A stretch of DNA of 45,915 nucleotides from Rhizobiaceae bacterium CPCC 101076. GTDB lineage: Bacteria > Pseudomonadota > Alphaproteobacteria > Rhizobiales > Methylopilaceae. The notes beneath the pieces were generated by a model. The model searched no databases. It was not told the DNA's origin and worked only from the letters and a program-made list of their open reading frames with translations. Positions 32,434 to 41,087 of the stretch are shown here, one piece after another. The DNA lies in assembly GCA_003347645.1 (NCBI GenBank), contig QDFX01000022.1, forward strand, positions 1 through 45,915. The letters run 5' to 3'. A program made the position numbers and the translations under genes. How positions within the stretch are numbered: position 1 is the stretch's first letter; each line of letters begins with the position of its first letter.

Positions 32434-33453
32434 TCAGGCGCTGGCGCGGAGTTCCGCAATGGCCCGATCGCGCTCCGACCGGCCGTCAATGCACCGGGCA
32501 AACCATTCGACCGTCGGCAGCAGGCCTTCTGCCAAGGCTACTTTGGGCTCCCAGCCGAGCACCTTCTTGGCGAGCCCGATGTCGGGCCGTCGACGCTGCG
32601 GATCGTCCTGTGGCAGAGGCTCGTAGACGATTTTGCTGTCGCTCTGCGTCAGTCCGACGATCAGTTCCGCGAAATGCCGGACGGAATATTCCTCGGGATT
32701 TCCGAGATTGATCGGCCCCTTCGGCGCGGGCTCGACGGCCATCATCCGCATGAGGCCGCGCACCATATCGCTGACATAGCAGAAGGAGCGCGTCTGCTTG
32801 CCGGTGCCATAGACCGTCAGCGGCTCGCCGGATAGCGCCTGGACGATGAAGTTGGAGACTATGCGTCCATCATCCGGCTGCATCCGCGGCCCGTAGGTGT
32901 TGAAAATTCGAATGACGCGGGCGTCGACCTTGCCCAACCGGCGGAAGTCGAAGCAGAGCGCTTCGGCCGCTCGCTTCCCTTCGTCGTAGCAGGCGCGCGG
33001 TCCGATCGAATTGACGTTGCCCCAATAGGTTTCGCGTTGGGGATGCTGCTCGGGATCGCCGTAGACCTCGCTGGTCGACGCCTGCAGGAAGCGGGCTCCA
33101 AAAAGAGCGGCATGCTCGAGGAGGTTTCGCGTGCCGACGACGCTCGTCATCATCGTGTGGATCGGATCCTCCTGGTAATGAGGAGGCGATGCCGCACATG
33201 CGAGATTATAAATCTGGTCGATCTTCAGCTTCGGATGAAGCGGAGAGCAGATATCCTGTTCGATGAACCGAAAACGTTCTTCACGCTCGAAGTGCCGAAG
33301 ATTGTCCTCCGTACCGGTTTGCAGGTTGTCGACGCACAAAACGCGATGGCCTCGCGCGAGCAGGATCTCGCAAAGGTGCGATCCAATGAAGCCGGCACCT
33401 CCGGCGATCAGAACGCTTTTGCGACCTGAAACGGGAACCTTCGCGACGCTCAT
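32434..33453 (-). CDS. uxs: UDP-glucuronate decarboxylase (UDP-xylose synthase)
   Basis: 339 residues. The NAD motif is IAGGAGFIGSHLCE, followed by VDNLQTGTEDN and the family signature YNLACAASPPHYQEDP (about 83-98). The catalytic YDEGKR and RIFNTYGPRMQPDDGRIVSNF are diagnostic for Uxs1-type enzymes that convert UDP-glucuronate to UDP-xylose with bound NAD. The start ATG 33453 follows GGGAG; the 90 residues upstream in the open frame are not conserved. First gene of the seven-gene leftward operon. Confidence 0.93.
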   Translation of the reverse strand: MSVAKVPVSGRKSVLIAGGAGFIGSHLCEILLARGHRVLCVDNLQTGTEDNLRHFEREERFRFIEQDICSPLHPKLKIDQIYNLACAASPPHYQEDPIHTMMTSVVGTRNLLEHAALFGARFLQASTSEVYGDPEQHPQRETYWGNVNSIGPRACYDEGKRAAEALCFDFRRLGKVDARVIRIFNTYGPRMQPDDGRIVSNFIVQALSGEPLTVYGTGKQTRSFCYVSDMVRGLMRMMAVEPAPKGPINLGNPEEYSVRHFAELIVGLTQSDSKIVYEPLPQDDPQRRRPDIGLAKKVLGWEPKVALAEGLLPTVEWFARCIDGRSERDRAIAELRASA

Positions 33454-33751
33454 GTACTGACTCCCTAAGAGCAGAGGCGGAGCGGCAGGCTTAGGCCTTG
33501 CCGCGAAAGAAGGCGCAGCGAGAAGCCAAGTTCCAACCAACATGTTGATGTCGAACGGTTCCGGGGCCTCACCTTGCGGGAAAGGAACGTAGCTTCTTCT
33601 TTGTTCCGTCTCGGCGGGGCTCAGTGCCGTATTGGTACGGTAGCGCACTAGCACCTCCCTCAATCGGGAACCATTGCACCCCGGCTTCTTTGTAGCTTGG
33701 TAATCGCGGCGTGCCGCGCTCATGCAACTCGCACGGTGAGGAGGGTTCGCG
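33454..33751. promoter_or_regulatory. Divergent promoter region between the two halves of the glycoconjugate cluster
   Basis: 298 bases without a convincing gene. It must drive the leftward glycosyltransferase/epimerase operon and the rightward inositol-synthase operon. Visible structure: an inverted repeat GGAAC (33584-33588) / GTTCC (33603-33607), and CCGTA-TTGG-TACGG (33627-33640), a five-base-pair hairpin or operator. GAGGAGG at 33738-33744 is the ribosome binding site of the inositol synthase gene. No regulator gene sits in the cluster itself. Confidence 0.55.
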
Positions 33752-34858
33752 ATGAGCCCGGCAGCTCAGGAACTAGGTTCGACTCGGGAAGTCCGATTGG
33801 CGATCGCCGGTGTAGGCAACTGCGCATCATCACTGGTCCAGGGTGTCGAGTTCTATCGTCACGCAACGGACAATGACCGCGTGCCTGGGCTAATGCATGT
33901 ACGGCTGGGTGACTATCACGTGGCCGACATACGCTGCGTTGCCGCATTCGACGTGAACGCCAAGAAAGTTGGCAGGGATCTGGCTGCAGCCATTTCCGCG
34001 CCGCCAAACAACACGATCGAATTTGCCCGCGTGCCGGAGACAGGCATTGTCGTCCAGCGCGGCCCAACGCTGGACGGCCTCGGCACCTACCTAGCGGATG
34101 TCGTGGAGGAATCGCCCGAAGATCCGGTGGACGTTGCTCGGGTGCTGATGGACACGAGTGCTGATGTTCTGGTGTCTTATCTTCCGGTTGGATCGCAGCG
34201 GGCGACCGAATATTACGCCGAGCAGGCCCTCTCTGCCGGCTGCGCCTTCGTGAACTGCATTCCGGCATTCATCGCGTCGAAACGAGACTGGGCAAAGCGC
34301 TTCGAGCAGAAGCGGCTGCCGATCATCGGCGACGACATCAAGAGCCAAGTCGGCGCTACGATTGTTCACCGCGTCCTCGCCAATCTGTTTCGCGAACGCG
34401 GTGTCCGGCTGGACCATACTTACCAGCTCAATTTCGGCGGCAATTCGGACTTCCGAAACATGCTCGAGCGTCAGCGGCTCGAATCGAAGAAGCTGTCAAA
34501 AACGCGCGCCGTCACGAGCCAGATCGGATACGATCTGTCGAACGACGATGCGCACGTCGGGCCGAGCGATTTCGTGCCCTGGCTGACGGATCGGAAGTTC
34601 GCCTATATCCGCCTCGAAGGAACGAGCTTCGGCGACGTGCCGCTGAACATCGAGATGAAGCTCGAAGTCTGGGACTCCCCCAATTCGGCGGGGGTCGTGA
34701 TCGATGCGGTGCGCTGCGCGAAGATCGCGCTGGACCGCGGCATCGGCGGCGTCCTCTCGGGTCCCTCAAGCTACTTCATGAAGTCTCCGCCGGAACAGGT
34801 CACTGATGAGCAGGCCCGTCGGGCGATGGAGGCGTTCATTTCAGGCGAGCGACATTAA
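33752..34858 (+). CDS. ino1: Inositol-3-phosphate synthase (Ino1/MIPS, short bacterial type)
   Basis: 368 residues, the size of the actinobacterial/archaeal enzyme. It converts glucose-6-phosphate to 1L-myo-inositol-3-phosphate using tightly bound NAD. The N-terminal Rossmann motif is [19 protein letters not shown]. The middle has [21 protein letters not shown] and [11 protein letters not shown], and the catalytic core has [17 protein letters not shown] and [12 protein letters not shown], both diagnostic of this family. The ribosome binding site is excellent and the start ATG clear. It heads the rightward operon, so the cluster probably needs its own inositol supply. Confidence 0.95.
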   Translation: MSPAAQELGSTREVRLAIAGVGNCASSLVQGVEFYRHATDNDRVPGLMHVRLGDYHVADIRCVAAFDVNAKKVGRDLAAAISAPPNNTIEFARVPETGIVVQRGPTLDGLGTYLADVVEESPEDPVDVARVLMDTSADVLVSYLPVGSQRATEYYAEQALSAGCAFVNCIPAFIASKRDWAKRFEQKRLPIIGDDIKSQVGATIVHRVLANLFRERGVRLDHTYQLNFGGNSDFRNMLERQRLESKKLSKTRAVTSQIGYDLSNDDAHVGPSDFVPWLTDRKFAYIRLEGTSFGDVPLNIEMKLEVWDSPNSAGVVIDAVRCAKIALDRGIGGVLSGPSSYFMKSPPEQVTDEQARRAMEAFISGERH

Positions 34859-34904
34859 GCGCATCACCCGACGGCTCCTCGCGCGTTGATGGTGAAAGTA
34901 CGAG

Positions 34905-35471
34905 GTGCGCGTGGTCGGAAGCGATTGGACGGACGCAGACAGATCGCCCGAGAGCAGAGATAGTCCGTTGAATTCGGTGCTGTCGCGAAACATCGCCGCG
35001 CTGCACGGCAAGCAGGCGGAAGAGGCCGGACGCGCAAATCTGCAGGATCGCCTCGCCGAAACGATCACCGCATTCTCCGGCAGCATGGCGTTCGTCTATG
35101 TCCACATCGTGCTCGTCGCATCGTGGATCGCCGTGAATCTGTCGCTCTTTCCCGGCGTCCCCGCATTCGATCCGACATTTGTGATCCTCGCCACCTTTGC
35201 CTCGGTCGAGGCCATCTTTCTGTCGACCTTCGTCCTCATCAGTCAGAACCGCGCCGCGGCGCAGGCAAAACGTCAGGCGCAACTCGATCTTCAGACCAGT
35301 CTTCTTGCCGAACACGAGGTCACTCGTCTTCTCACTCTGACCATAGCGATCGCGAAGCGCCTGGGAATCGAAGAAGCGGAAGATCCCAATCTGAACGAAC
35401 TGGAGCGCGACGTGGCACCTGAACGCGTGCTCGACGAGATCACGCGAAAGGGCACCGAGCATCATCTTTGA
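34905..35471 (+). CDS. DUF1003 membrane protein
   Basis: 188 residues. Two membrane helices (about 60-82 and 90-112, the second with FVILATFASVEAIFLSTFVL) are followed by ISQNRAAAQAKRQAQLDLQTSL and a C-terminal helical domain, exactly the DUF1003 pattern. Function unknown in the family. The start is GTG 34905 or 34911, with no strong ribosome binding site to decide. Its presence inside the sugar cluster may be incidental. Confidence 0.8.
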   Translation: MRVVGSDWTDADRSPESRDSPLNSVLSRNIAALHGKQAEEAGRANLQDRLAETITAFSGSMAFVYVHIVLVASWIAVNLSLFPGVPAFDPTFVILATFASVEAIFLSTFVLISQNRAAAQAKRQAQLDLQTSLLAEHEVTRLLTLTIAIAKRLGIEEAEDPNLNELERDVAPERVLDEITRKGTEHHL

Positions 35472-35546
35472 TCAGGAAGAGGGAACGTTCCAAGCCCCGA
35501 GACGGTTCGCTGGAAAGTCACGCCATTGCGGACAGGGAGCCTTCGC

Positions 35547-36557
35547 ATGACGGATCAGATCGAGCTCAAGGAACGCGTGTCGAACGCTGCCGATATCACC
35601 GAGATGCGTGCCGCCGTGATAACGGCCGCAGGCCGCATGGAAGTGCGTTCGGTGACCTTGCCTGCCCCTGGGCCGAACCAGGTGCGCATAAAGCTCGAAG
35701 GGTGCGGCGTGTGCGCGTCCAATCTGACGCCGTGGGCAGGTCCCGATTGGATGACGTTTCCGACCGAGCCCGGCGCTCTCGGACATGAGGGATGGGGGAG
35801 TATCCACGCGGTCGGTCGCGACGTGACGGGCCTGTCGATCGGCGATCGTGTCGCGGCTCTGTCATACAGAAGCTATGCCGAGTTCGACATTGCGGATGCC
35901 GATGCCGTCGTTCGCCTTCCCGACGAGCTTGCCGGCACGCCGTTTCCCGGCGAGCCGCTCGGCTGCGCGATGAATATCTTTCGCCGCAGTGGCGTCGAGT
36001 CCGGACATGTCGTCGCCATCGTCGGAGTAGGTTTTCTTGGCGCGGTCCTCACCCGTCTCGCGAAGAGCGCCGGAGCGCGTGTCATCGCCGTGTCGCGCCG
36101 TCCATTCTCGCTCGATGTCGCCCGCGACATGGGCGCCGATGAACTCGTCGCGATGGAGGACCATTACGAGATCAGCGCACGTGTGAAGGAGATCACCGGA
36201 GGCGCTTTCTGCGATGTCGTGATCGAGGCCGTCGGCAAACAATGGCCTCTCGATCTTGCGGCAGAACTGACGCGCGAACGCGGCCGTCTCGTCGTCGCGG
36301 GCTATCACCAGGACGGTCCGCGGCAGATCAATATGCAATTGTGGAACTGGCGCGGACTCGACGTCATCAACGCGCATGAACGCGATCCAAAAATCTACAT
36401 GCAGGGCATTCGCGAGGCCGTGGACATGGTGGCGTCCGGACAGCTCGATCCGACGCCGCTCTACACCCACCGTTACCCGTTGGAGCGGCTCGATGAGGCG
36501 CTTAACGCGACCCGTGATCGTCCCGAAGGATTCCTCAAAGCCCTGGTGACGTTCTGA
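35547..36557 (+). CDS. Medium-chain zinc-type dehydrogenase
   Basis: 336 residues. The catalytic zinc region has EGCGVCASNLTPW and GHEGWGSIHAVG, with the expected Cys and His-Glu, but the usual Asp after the ligand Cys is Asn (ASN). The four-Cys structural zinc loop is absent, which shortens the protein. The Rossmann motif is VAIVGVGFLGAVLTRLA and the specificity residue region is VIAVSRRPF, an Arg pair that hints at NADP. AGGGAG precedes ATG 35547. It overlaps the next gene by one base. A role in oxidising an inositol or sugar hydroxyl fits the context but is inferred. Confidence 0.8.
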   Translation: MTDQIELKERVSNAADITEMRAAVITAAGRMEVRSVTLPAPGPNQVRIKLEGCGVCASNLTPWAGPDWMTFPTEPGALGHEGWGSIHAVGRDVTGLSIGDRVAALSYRSYAEFDIADADAVVRLPDELAGTPFPGEPLGCAMNIFRRSGVESGHVVAIVGVGFLGAVLTRLAKSAGARVIAVSRRPFSLDVARDMGADELVAMEDHYEISARVKEITGGAFCDVVIEAVGKQWPLDLAAELTRERGRLVVAGYHQDGPRQINMQLWNWRGLDVINAHERDPKIYMQGIREAVDMVASGQLDPTPLYTHRYPLERLDEALNATRDRPEGFLKALVTF

Positions 36558-37588
36558 TGGCTGAATTCGCGACCATGCCAGTTTGCGCACTTGCTCGGCC
36601 GCGCATCGGCTTCCTTGGCGTCGGCTGGATTGGTCGGCATCGGCTGGAGGGCATCCTCGATACCGGCGCGGTCGAAGTCGCCGCGATTTCCGATCCGTCG
36701 CGCGATATGGCGTCCGAGGCTCAGCGACTCGCGCCAGACGCCGAACTCGTGACGTCACTCAACGACATGCTCGACGCAGGCGTGGATGGCATCGTCATCG
36801 CAACGCCAAGCGCAATGCATGCTGCGCAATCGATAGAGGCGCTGTCACGCGGCGTTGCGGTCTTCTGTCAGAAGCCTCTCGGACGGACGGCGGAGGAGGT
36901 GAGGGCGGTCGTGGATGCTGCGCGCGCGGCCGACCGGCTCCTCAGCGTCGATTTTTGCTATCGCTTCACCGAAGCCATGCGGCGCGTTCGCGAGCTGTTG
37001 GACCGAGGCGAACTCGGGCACGTCTATGCCATCGATCTCACCTTTCACAACGCTTACGGACCTGACAAGCCTTGGTTCTACGATCCGGCGCAGTCCGGCG
37101 GCGGCTGCGTGATGGATCTCGGTGTTCATTTGGTCGATCTCGCACTCTGGTCATTGGACTTTCCCAAAGTGTTGGATGTTTCCGGGACCCTGATGGCAGG
37201 GGGCGAACGCCTGGAAGCCGCCTCCGGCCGGGTCGAGGATTATGCCATTGCGACCCTCCAGCTCGAGACCGGTACCGTGGTTCGGCTCGCCTGTTCCTGG
37301 CGCCTCCATGCCGGATGCGATGCCGTCATCTCCGCCGAGTTCTATGGAACCGAGGGAGGGGTGGCCCTCCGCAATGTCGGTGGCTCGTTCTATGACTTCG
37401 TCGCGGAGCGTTACCGCGGCACGGCACGTGAAATCCTGGCCGAGCCGCCCGACTCCTGGGGCGTTCGCGCGGCGGCCGACTGGGCAATGCGTTTAGCTAA
37501 GGGGGAGCATTTCGATCCAGCGACTGAGCGGCTCGTCGATGTCGCCGAGTGCCTGGATCGGATTTACGGGCGACCGCCGAGGCGGTGA
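36557..37588 (+). CDS. Gfo/Idh/MocA-family oxidoreductase
   Basis: 343 residues. The N-terminal Rossmann domain has RIGFLGVGWIGRHRLEGIL. The usual catalytic EKP motif here reads CQKPLGRTAEEV (about residue 103), so Lys and Pro stay but Glu is replaced by Gln. The second domain has SGGGCVMDLGVHLVDLALW, giving the D-X3-H pair. Family members include myo-inositol dehydrogenases and sugar oxidoreductases. With Ino1 three genes upstream, an inositol-related substrate is plausible. Its ATG overlaps the previous stop (TGATG). Confidence 0.85.
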   Translation: MAEFATMPVCALARPRIGFLGVGWIGRHRLEGILDTGAVEVAAISDPSRDMASEAQRLAPDAELVTSLNDMLDAGVDGIVIATPSAMHAAQSIEALSRGVAVFCQKPLGRTAEEVRAVVDAARAADRLLSVDFCYRFTEAMRRVRELLDRGELGHVYAIDLTFHNAYGPDKPWFYDPAQSGGGCVMDLGVHLVDLALWSLDFPKVLDVSGTLMAGGERLEAASGRVEDYAIATLQLETGTVVRLACSWRLHAGCDAVISAEFYGTEGGVALRNVGGSFYDFVAERYRGTAREILAEPPDSWGVRAAADWAMRLAKGEHFDPATERLVDVAECLDRIYGRPPRR

Positions 37589-37744
37589 TCGTCCAAGGCC
37601 AGTGTCACCACGAGCCGGGCCTCCCGCTGTGTCCGCCGGTGATCGCTGCCGATGGGGAGCTTCGTCCGGCCTCATCGGGAACGATGCGGACCAGTGCGAG
37701 TTCCGAAAAGGCGACGCAAGACATCTCCGGGAGAGATCGCGTTG

Positions 37745-38917
37745 ATGAGGAAGGCTCGCATCAGGGACGTCTTGGGAGTGCCGCTCAGCTGTGACGCCGG
37801 TCTCGCCGAGGAGCTTCATTCGCCGCAGAATGAAAGGCGGCAGGGTCGCGCCTCGTCACGCCGGGCTGTCGGAATTCTGACTTTTCACCGCTGCATCAAT
37901 TACGGTTCCTACTGGCAGGCACGATGTCTCGTCGAAGGCCTGCGATCGTTCGGTTGCGATGCGGTCCTGCTCGACCATGACGCCGCCGAGGTGCGGAAAG
38001 CGGAATTCAGATGCGCCCTGCAGCCGCTCCTGCCGGTTTCCTCCGACGCTTCGGACGTCTTGAGCTATGCGCGGAAGACCCGCCTGTTTCTCGACGCCAT
38101 CGCCCATCTGCCGCGCTCGTCCCGTTTCGACCTCCACGTGCCGGTCCTGACCGAATCTTTCGATCTGATCGTCGTCGGCAGCGACGAGGTCTGGAACCTC
38201 CATCACCCATGGTATGGCGGATTCACCGCCTTCTTCGGCCACGGATTGGCCTCCCGCAAACTCATCTCTTATGCCGCCAGTTTTGGAAATCAGGACGCAA
38301 CCGACGGCTTGGCGGTCGAGTGGGCGGCACGGTTGGAACGGTTCGACAGGATTTCCGTACGCGATGAAAATTCGCGCTGCATGATCCGGAACGCTTTGGG
38401 CTTTGAGCCGTCGCTGGTGCTCGATCCGTGCCTCCAATTTCCTCCCCAGATCGCTCCCGCGGAGAACGACGAAGAACCCTATGTTCTCGTCTACGGCCAT
38501 AGCTTTCCGGACTGGTTCGCCCGCCGCATTCGTGGAGCGGCCAGGGAGCGGGGATTGCGCCTGCTCAGCATCGGATATCGAAACGACTGGGCGGATGAGC
38601 AGCGCATCGCTGCGGGGCCAGAGGAATTCGCGCGGCTCATGGCAGGCGCCGCCGCCGTCGCTACGAACTTCTTCCATGGCTGCGTGTTTGCTTTCCTGAA
38701 CGGTCGACCGTTGGTCTGCGTCCCCTCGGCCTATCGCAGCAACAAGATTCACGATCTGACCGCGGCGCTGGGAGCCGAGCAGCACCTTGTGGACGAGGAC
38801 AGTTCCGAGCTGCAGTATTCCGCCCTTCTGGAGCTCCAACCCGAGATCGCGGCGAAACTCGCCGATCTGCGAAGAGATTCCAGCGCTTTTCTCACACACG
38901 TCCTGGAATGCGCATGA
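37745..38917 (+). CDS. Polysaccharide pyruvyl transferase family protein
   Basis: 390 residues. The N-terminus GILTFHRCINYGSYWQARCL and the segments DLIVVGSDEVWN, FGHGLASRKLISYAASFG, ISVRDENSR and VATNFFHGCVFAFLNGRPLV are the standard landmarks of CsaB/WcaK-type pyruvyl transferases, which add a ketal pyruvate from phosphoenolpyruvate to a sugar. The start is probably ATG 37745, with GGGAGAG about eleven bases upstream; the frame is open further back. It overlaps the FrhB-like gene by four bases. This gene pair recurs in many polysaccharide clusters. Confidence 0.88.
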   Translation: MRKARIRDVLGVPLSCDAGLAEELHSPQNERRQGRASSRRAVGILTFHRCINYGSYWQARCLVEGLRSFGCDAVLLDHDAAEVRKAEFRCALQPLLPVSSDASDVLSYARKTRLFLDAIAHLPRSSRFDLHVPVLTESFDLIVVGSDEVWNLHHPWYGGFTAFFGHGLASRKLISYAASFGNQDATDGLAVEWAARLERFDRISVRDENSRCMIRNALGFEPSLVLDPCLQFPPQIAPAENDEEPYVLVYGHSFPDWFARRIRGAARERGLRLLSIGYRNDWADEQRIAAGPEEFARLMAGAAAVATNFFHGCVFAFLNGRPLVCVPSAYRSNKIHDLTAALGAEQHLVDEDSSELQYSALLELQPEIAAKLADLRRDSSAFLTHVLECA

Positions 38918-40323
38918 GCGCGATGTCGGCCGAGCGGTCGTTGTCGCCGAAGGATATCGTCTCGTGCGGTCTTTGCATCGGCTGCGGCGCGTGCGGCGGG
39001 ATGCTGAATGCCGGGAATGCTCTCCGCTTCGACCAATACGGGCAGTACAAGCCGCGCCGTGACGCGCCGGGCTACGGCCGCCGTACCGACCGCTTCGCCA
39101 GGACATGCCCTTTCTCGCCCTTTGCCATGAACGAGGACGAAATCGCTCAGGACCGCTTTCCGGATGCGAGGCAAATGGACGAACACATCGGAGCGTTCGA
39201 AGCCGCGTTCGTGGGATACGTCGCCGAAGGTGAATTTCGGGGCTTAGGCAGCTCGGGCGGAATGGTGAGCTGGGTCGCCGCGGAGCTTCTGCGTTGCGGG
39301 ATGGTCGACGGAGTTGCACATGTCGGCGGTGTCGATGGAGCGGGACATCCTTATTTCGATTACCGGATTTCCCGTGCAGTGGCCGACGTGCGTGCAGGTG
39401 CCAAATCCCGCTATTACCCGGTGGAACTCTCGGGCGTGCTTGACGAAATCCGCACCGTGCCGGGCCGCTACGCCATCGTGGGTATTCCCTGCTTTATCAA
39501 GGCGATCAACCTGGCCCGGGCCGAAGAGCCTGTTCTTGCCGAGCGGATCGTCCACACCTTGGGTCTCTTCTGCGGCCATATGAAGAGCGCCCGGTTCGTC
39601 GAGAGCCTCGCCTGGCAGATGGCCGCCGGCACCGACGAGGTGGAAAAGGTAGACTATCGGGTCAAGGACCCCAGGCGCCCGGCGAACTGGTACACTGCGG
39701 AGATCGGTCTCATCGATGGCCGCACGCGACGAAAAGACTGGTGGCATCTGTCGGACGGCGACTGGGGTGCCGGATTCTTTCAGAATTCAGCCTGCAATTT
39801 CTGCGACGACGTCGTAGCGGAAACTGCGGACATCGCCTTCGGTGATGCCTGGGTCGAGCCTTACTCATCGGATGGGCGGGGAACGAACGTCGTCGTCATC
39901 CGCTCCCTTATACTGAATGAACTGATTCAGGAGGCTGCGAGGAAGGATCGTTTGAATTTGACAGAGGTGGACGCTGATCTCGTTAGGCGCACACAGGCGG
40001 CAGGCTTCCGACAGCGTCGCGAGGGGCTGGCCTATCGGTTGACCTGGGCGCGGGCAGGTGTCTCGCCGAGGAAGAGGGTCAGGCCGTCGACGGCGATTCC
40101 GTTCCGGCGGAAGCTGACCTATCGCTGTCGGGCGGCGATCAGTTGGTGGAGCCACCGCATCTTCTACATTGCCCGCACGCTCGAACGCCCAAGGCTCTAT
40201 GTCCAATGGGCCCGATTCGCGCTGTATGTTTATCACGCACTGGCTTATTCGCGCGGCTCGATGGGCGCACTGGCCGATCGCCTGGCATCACTATTCCCCA
40301 GCAGACGGGACACCGCGCTCTGA
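38914..40323 (+). CDS. Coenzyme F420 hydrogenase/dehydrogenase beta-subunit (FrhB)-like iron-sulfur flavoprotein
   Basis: 469 residues. An N-terminal four-cysteine cluster motif CGLCIGCGACGG (Cys18, 21, 24, 27) is followed by a TCPFSPF Cys. The FrhB_FdhB_N and C domains come next, with SSGGMVSWVAAELL, VGIPCFIKAINLA, LGLFCGHMKS and the second cysteine pair CNFCDDVVAETADIAFGDAW. The C-terminal 110 residues are basic with aromatic stretches, possibly membrane-associated. In polysaccharide clusters such proteins always accompany pyruvyl transferases, as here (ATGA overlap). F420 use is not implied. Confidence 0.87.
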   Translation: MSAMSAERSLSPKDIVSCGLCIGCGACGGMLNAGNALRFDQYGQYKPRRDAPGYGRRTDRFARTCPFSPFAMNEDEIAQDRFPDARQMDEHIGAFEAAFVGYVAEGEFRGLGSSGGMVSWVAAELLRCGMVDGVAHVGGVDGAGHPYFDYRISRAVADVRAGAKSRYYPVELSGVLDEIRTVPGRYAIVGIPCFIKAINLARAEEPVLAERIVHTLGLFCGHMKSARFVESLAWQMAAGTDEVEKVDYRVKDPRRPANWYTAEIGLIDGRTRRKDWWHLSDGDWGAGFFQNSACNFCDDVVAETADIAFGDAWVEPYSSDGRGTNVVVIRSLILNELIQEAARKDRLNLTEVDADLVRRTQAAGFRQRREGLAYRLTWARAGVSPRKRVRPSTAIPFRRKLTYRCRAAISWWSHRIFYIARTLERPRLYVQWARFALYVYHALAYSRGSMGALADRLASLFPSRRDTAL

Positions 40324-40347
40324 GTTTTTGATTGCCGCAGGCATATC

Positions 40348-40370
40348 GTCCGCTTTGGTACAAAGCGGAC
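40348..40370. terminator. Perfect ten-base-pair hairpin after the FrhB-like gene
   Basis: GTCCGCTTTG (40348-40357), loop GTA, CAAAGCGGAC (40361-40370). It starts 25 bases after the stop of the FrhB-like gene and lies 130 bases before the next start. There is no T tract on the plus strand, so a partial terminator, an RNA-stability element or a regulator site are all possible. Confidence 0.5.
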
Positions 40371-40499
40371 CCACGGTGCGAAGAACGGCGTTGACCTTCG
40401 CTGTAATCCGGAGCCCGGCGTGGTCGCGACGATCTCACGTACACTCATTCCATGCGACAATACCGGGCTTGTCGAGCTGACCGGATGGGCCCGGTGACG

Positions 40500-41087
40500 A
40501 TGAGAATCTTCTGGGTTCGTCATGGCGTGCACGACCAGCTGGGATGGAAACTGTCGGGCCGAACGGCGGGGGTCGTGCTGGGCGATCCGGGCCTGTGCCA
40601 GGCGCGGGAAGTAGGTGCTCGGCTGAAGAAGGAGGCGATAGAGATCGTCTTTACGAGCCCGTTGGAGCGAAGCCAGCAGACGGCGCAACCGATAGCGGAA
40701 CTGTGTGGTGCCGAGCTTTGTCTCGAACCGGCGATCAACGAGATCGACTTCGGTGAATGGAACGGGCGCGAGATAGCGGACCTCGATCGCAATGCTCGTT
40801 TCGTCCGCTGGAATGTCGGTCGCGACCAGGCAAGCGCGGCCGGTGGTGAATCGATGTTCGACGTTCAGGCGCGGGTTTTTCGATGGATGGAATCGATCGT
40901 GGACAGCGGCCGGCGGAACGTCGCCGCCGTCAGCCATTCCGACGTGATCAAGGCGGCGGTGATGGTCGCTCTTGGCCTCAGTCCAAGGGCACACGACCGA
41001 CTGGAGATCAGCCCGGGTTCGATCACGTGCATCGCGGGCTCGGAGCTCGGTTATCGGCTAATGAGCCTCAACGAGATGCCGGCATGA
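40500..41087 (+). CDS. Histidine phosphatase family protein
   Basis: 195 residues of the phosphoglycerate-mutase/acid-phosphatase superfamily. The catalytic RHG is in FWVRHGVHDQLG near the N-terminus, SPLERSQQTAQPI carries the second Arg, NEIDFGEWNG the acidic residue and AAVSHSDVIKAA the second catalytic His. It is likely a small-molecule phosphatase. Given Ino1 upstream, inositol-3-phosphate or a sugar phosphate is a candidate substrate. The start ATG 40500 is supported by homology to family starts (MRIFWVRHG). Overlaps the next gene by four bases. Confidence 0.87.
   Translation: MRIFWVRHGVHDQLGWKLSGRTAGVVLGDPGLCQAREVGARLKKEAIEIVFTSPLERSQQTAQPIAELCGAELCLEPAINEIDFGEWNGREIADLDRNARFVRWNVGRDQASAAGGESMFDVQARVFRWMESIVDSGRRNVAAVSHSDVIKAAVMVALGLSPRAHDRLEISPGSITCIAGSELGYRLMSLNEMPA

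Noticed and set aside
31546-32835. 429-codon plus-strand frame opposite the epimerase genes
   Set aside because: Spans two real genes with clear SDR motifs on the minus strand; no recognisable protein features.
33584-33624. EcfG-type (general stress) promoter GGAAC...CGTT in the divergent spacer
   Set aside because: GGAAC is present, but the downstream half reads CGTC at the expected distance, so the match is incomplete.
37589-37744. Small gene between the Gfo/Idh and pyruvyl transferase genes
   Set aside because: Short open frames exist but lack ribosome binding sites and ordinary composition.
38914-40323. Evidence for coenzyme F420 metabolism
   Set aside because: FrhB-like proteins paired with pyruvyl transferases are common in organisms without F420, and no F420 biosynthesis gene is present.
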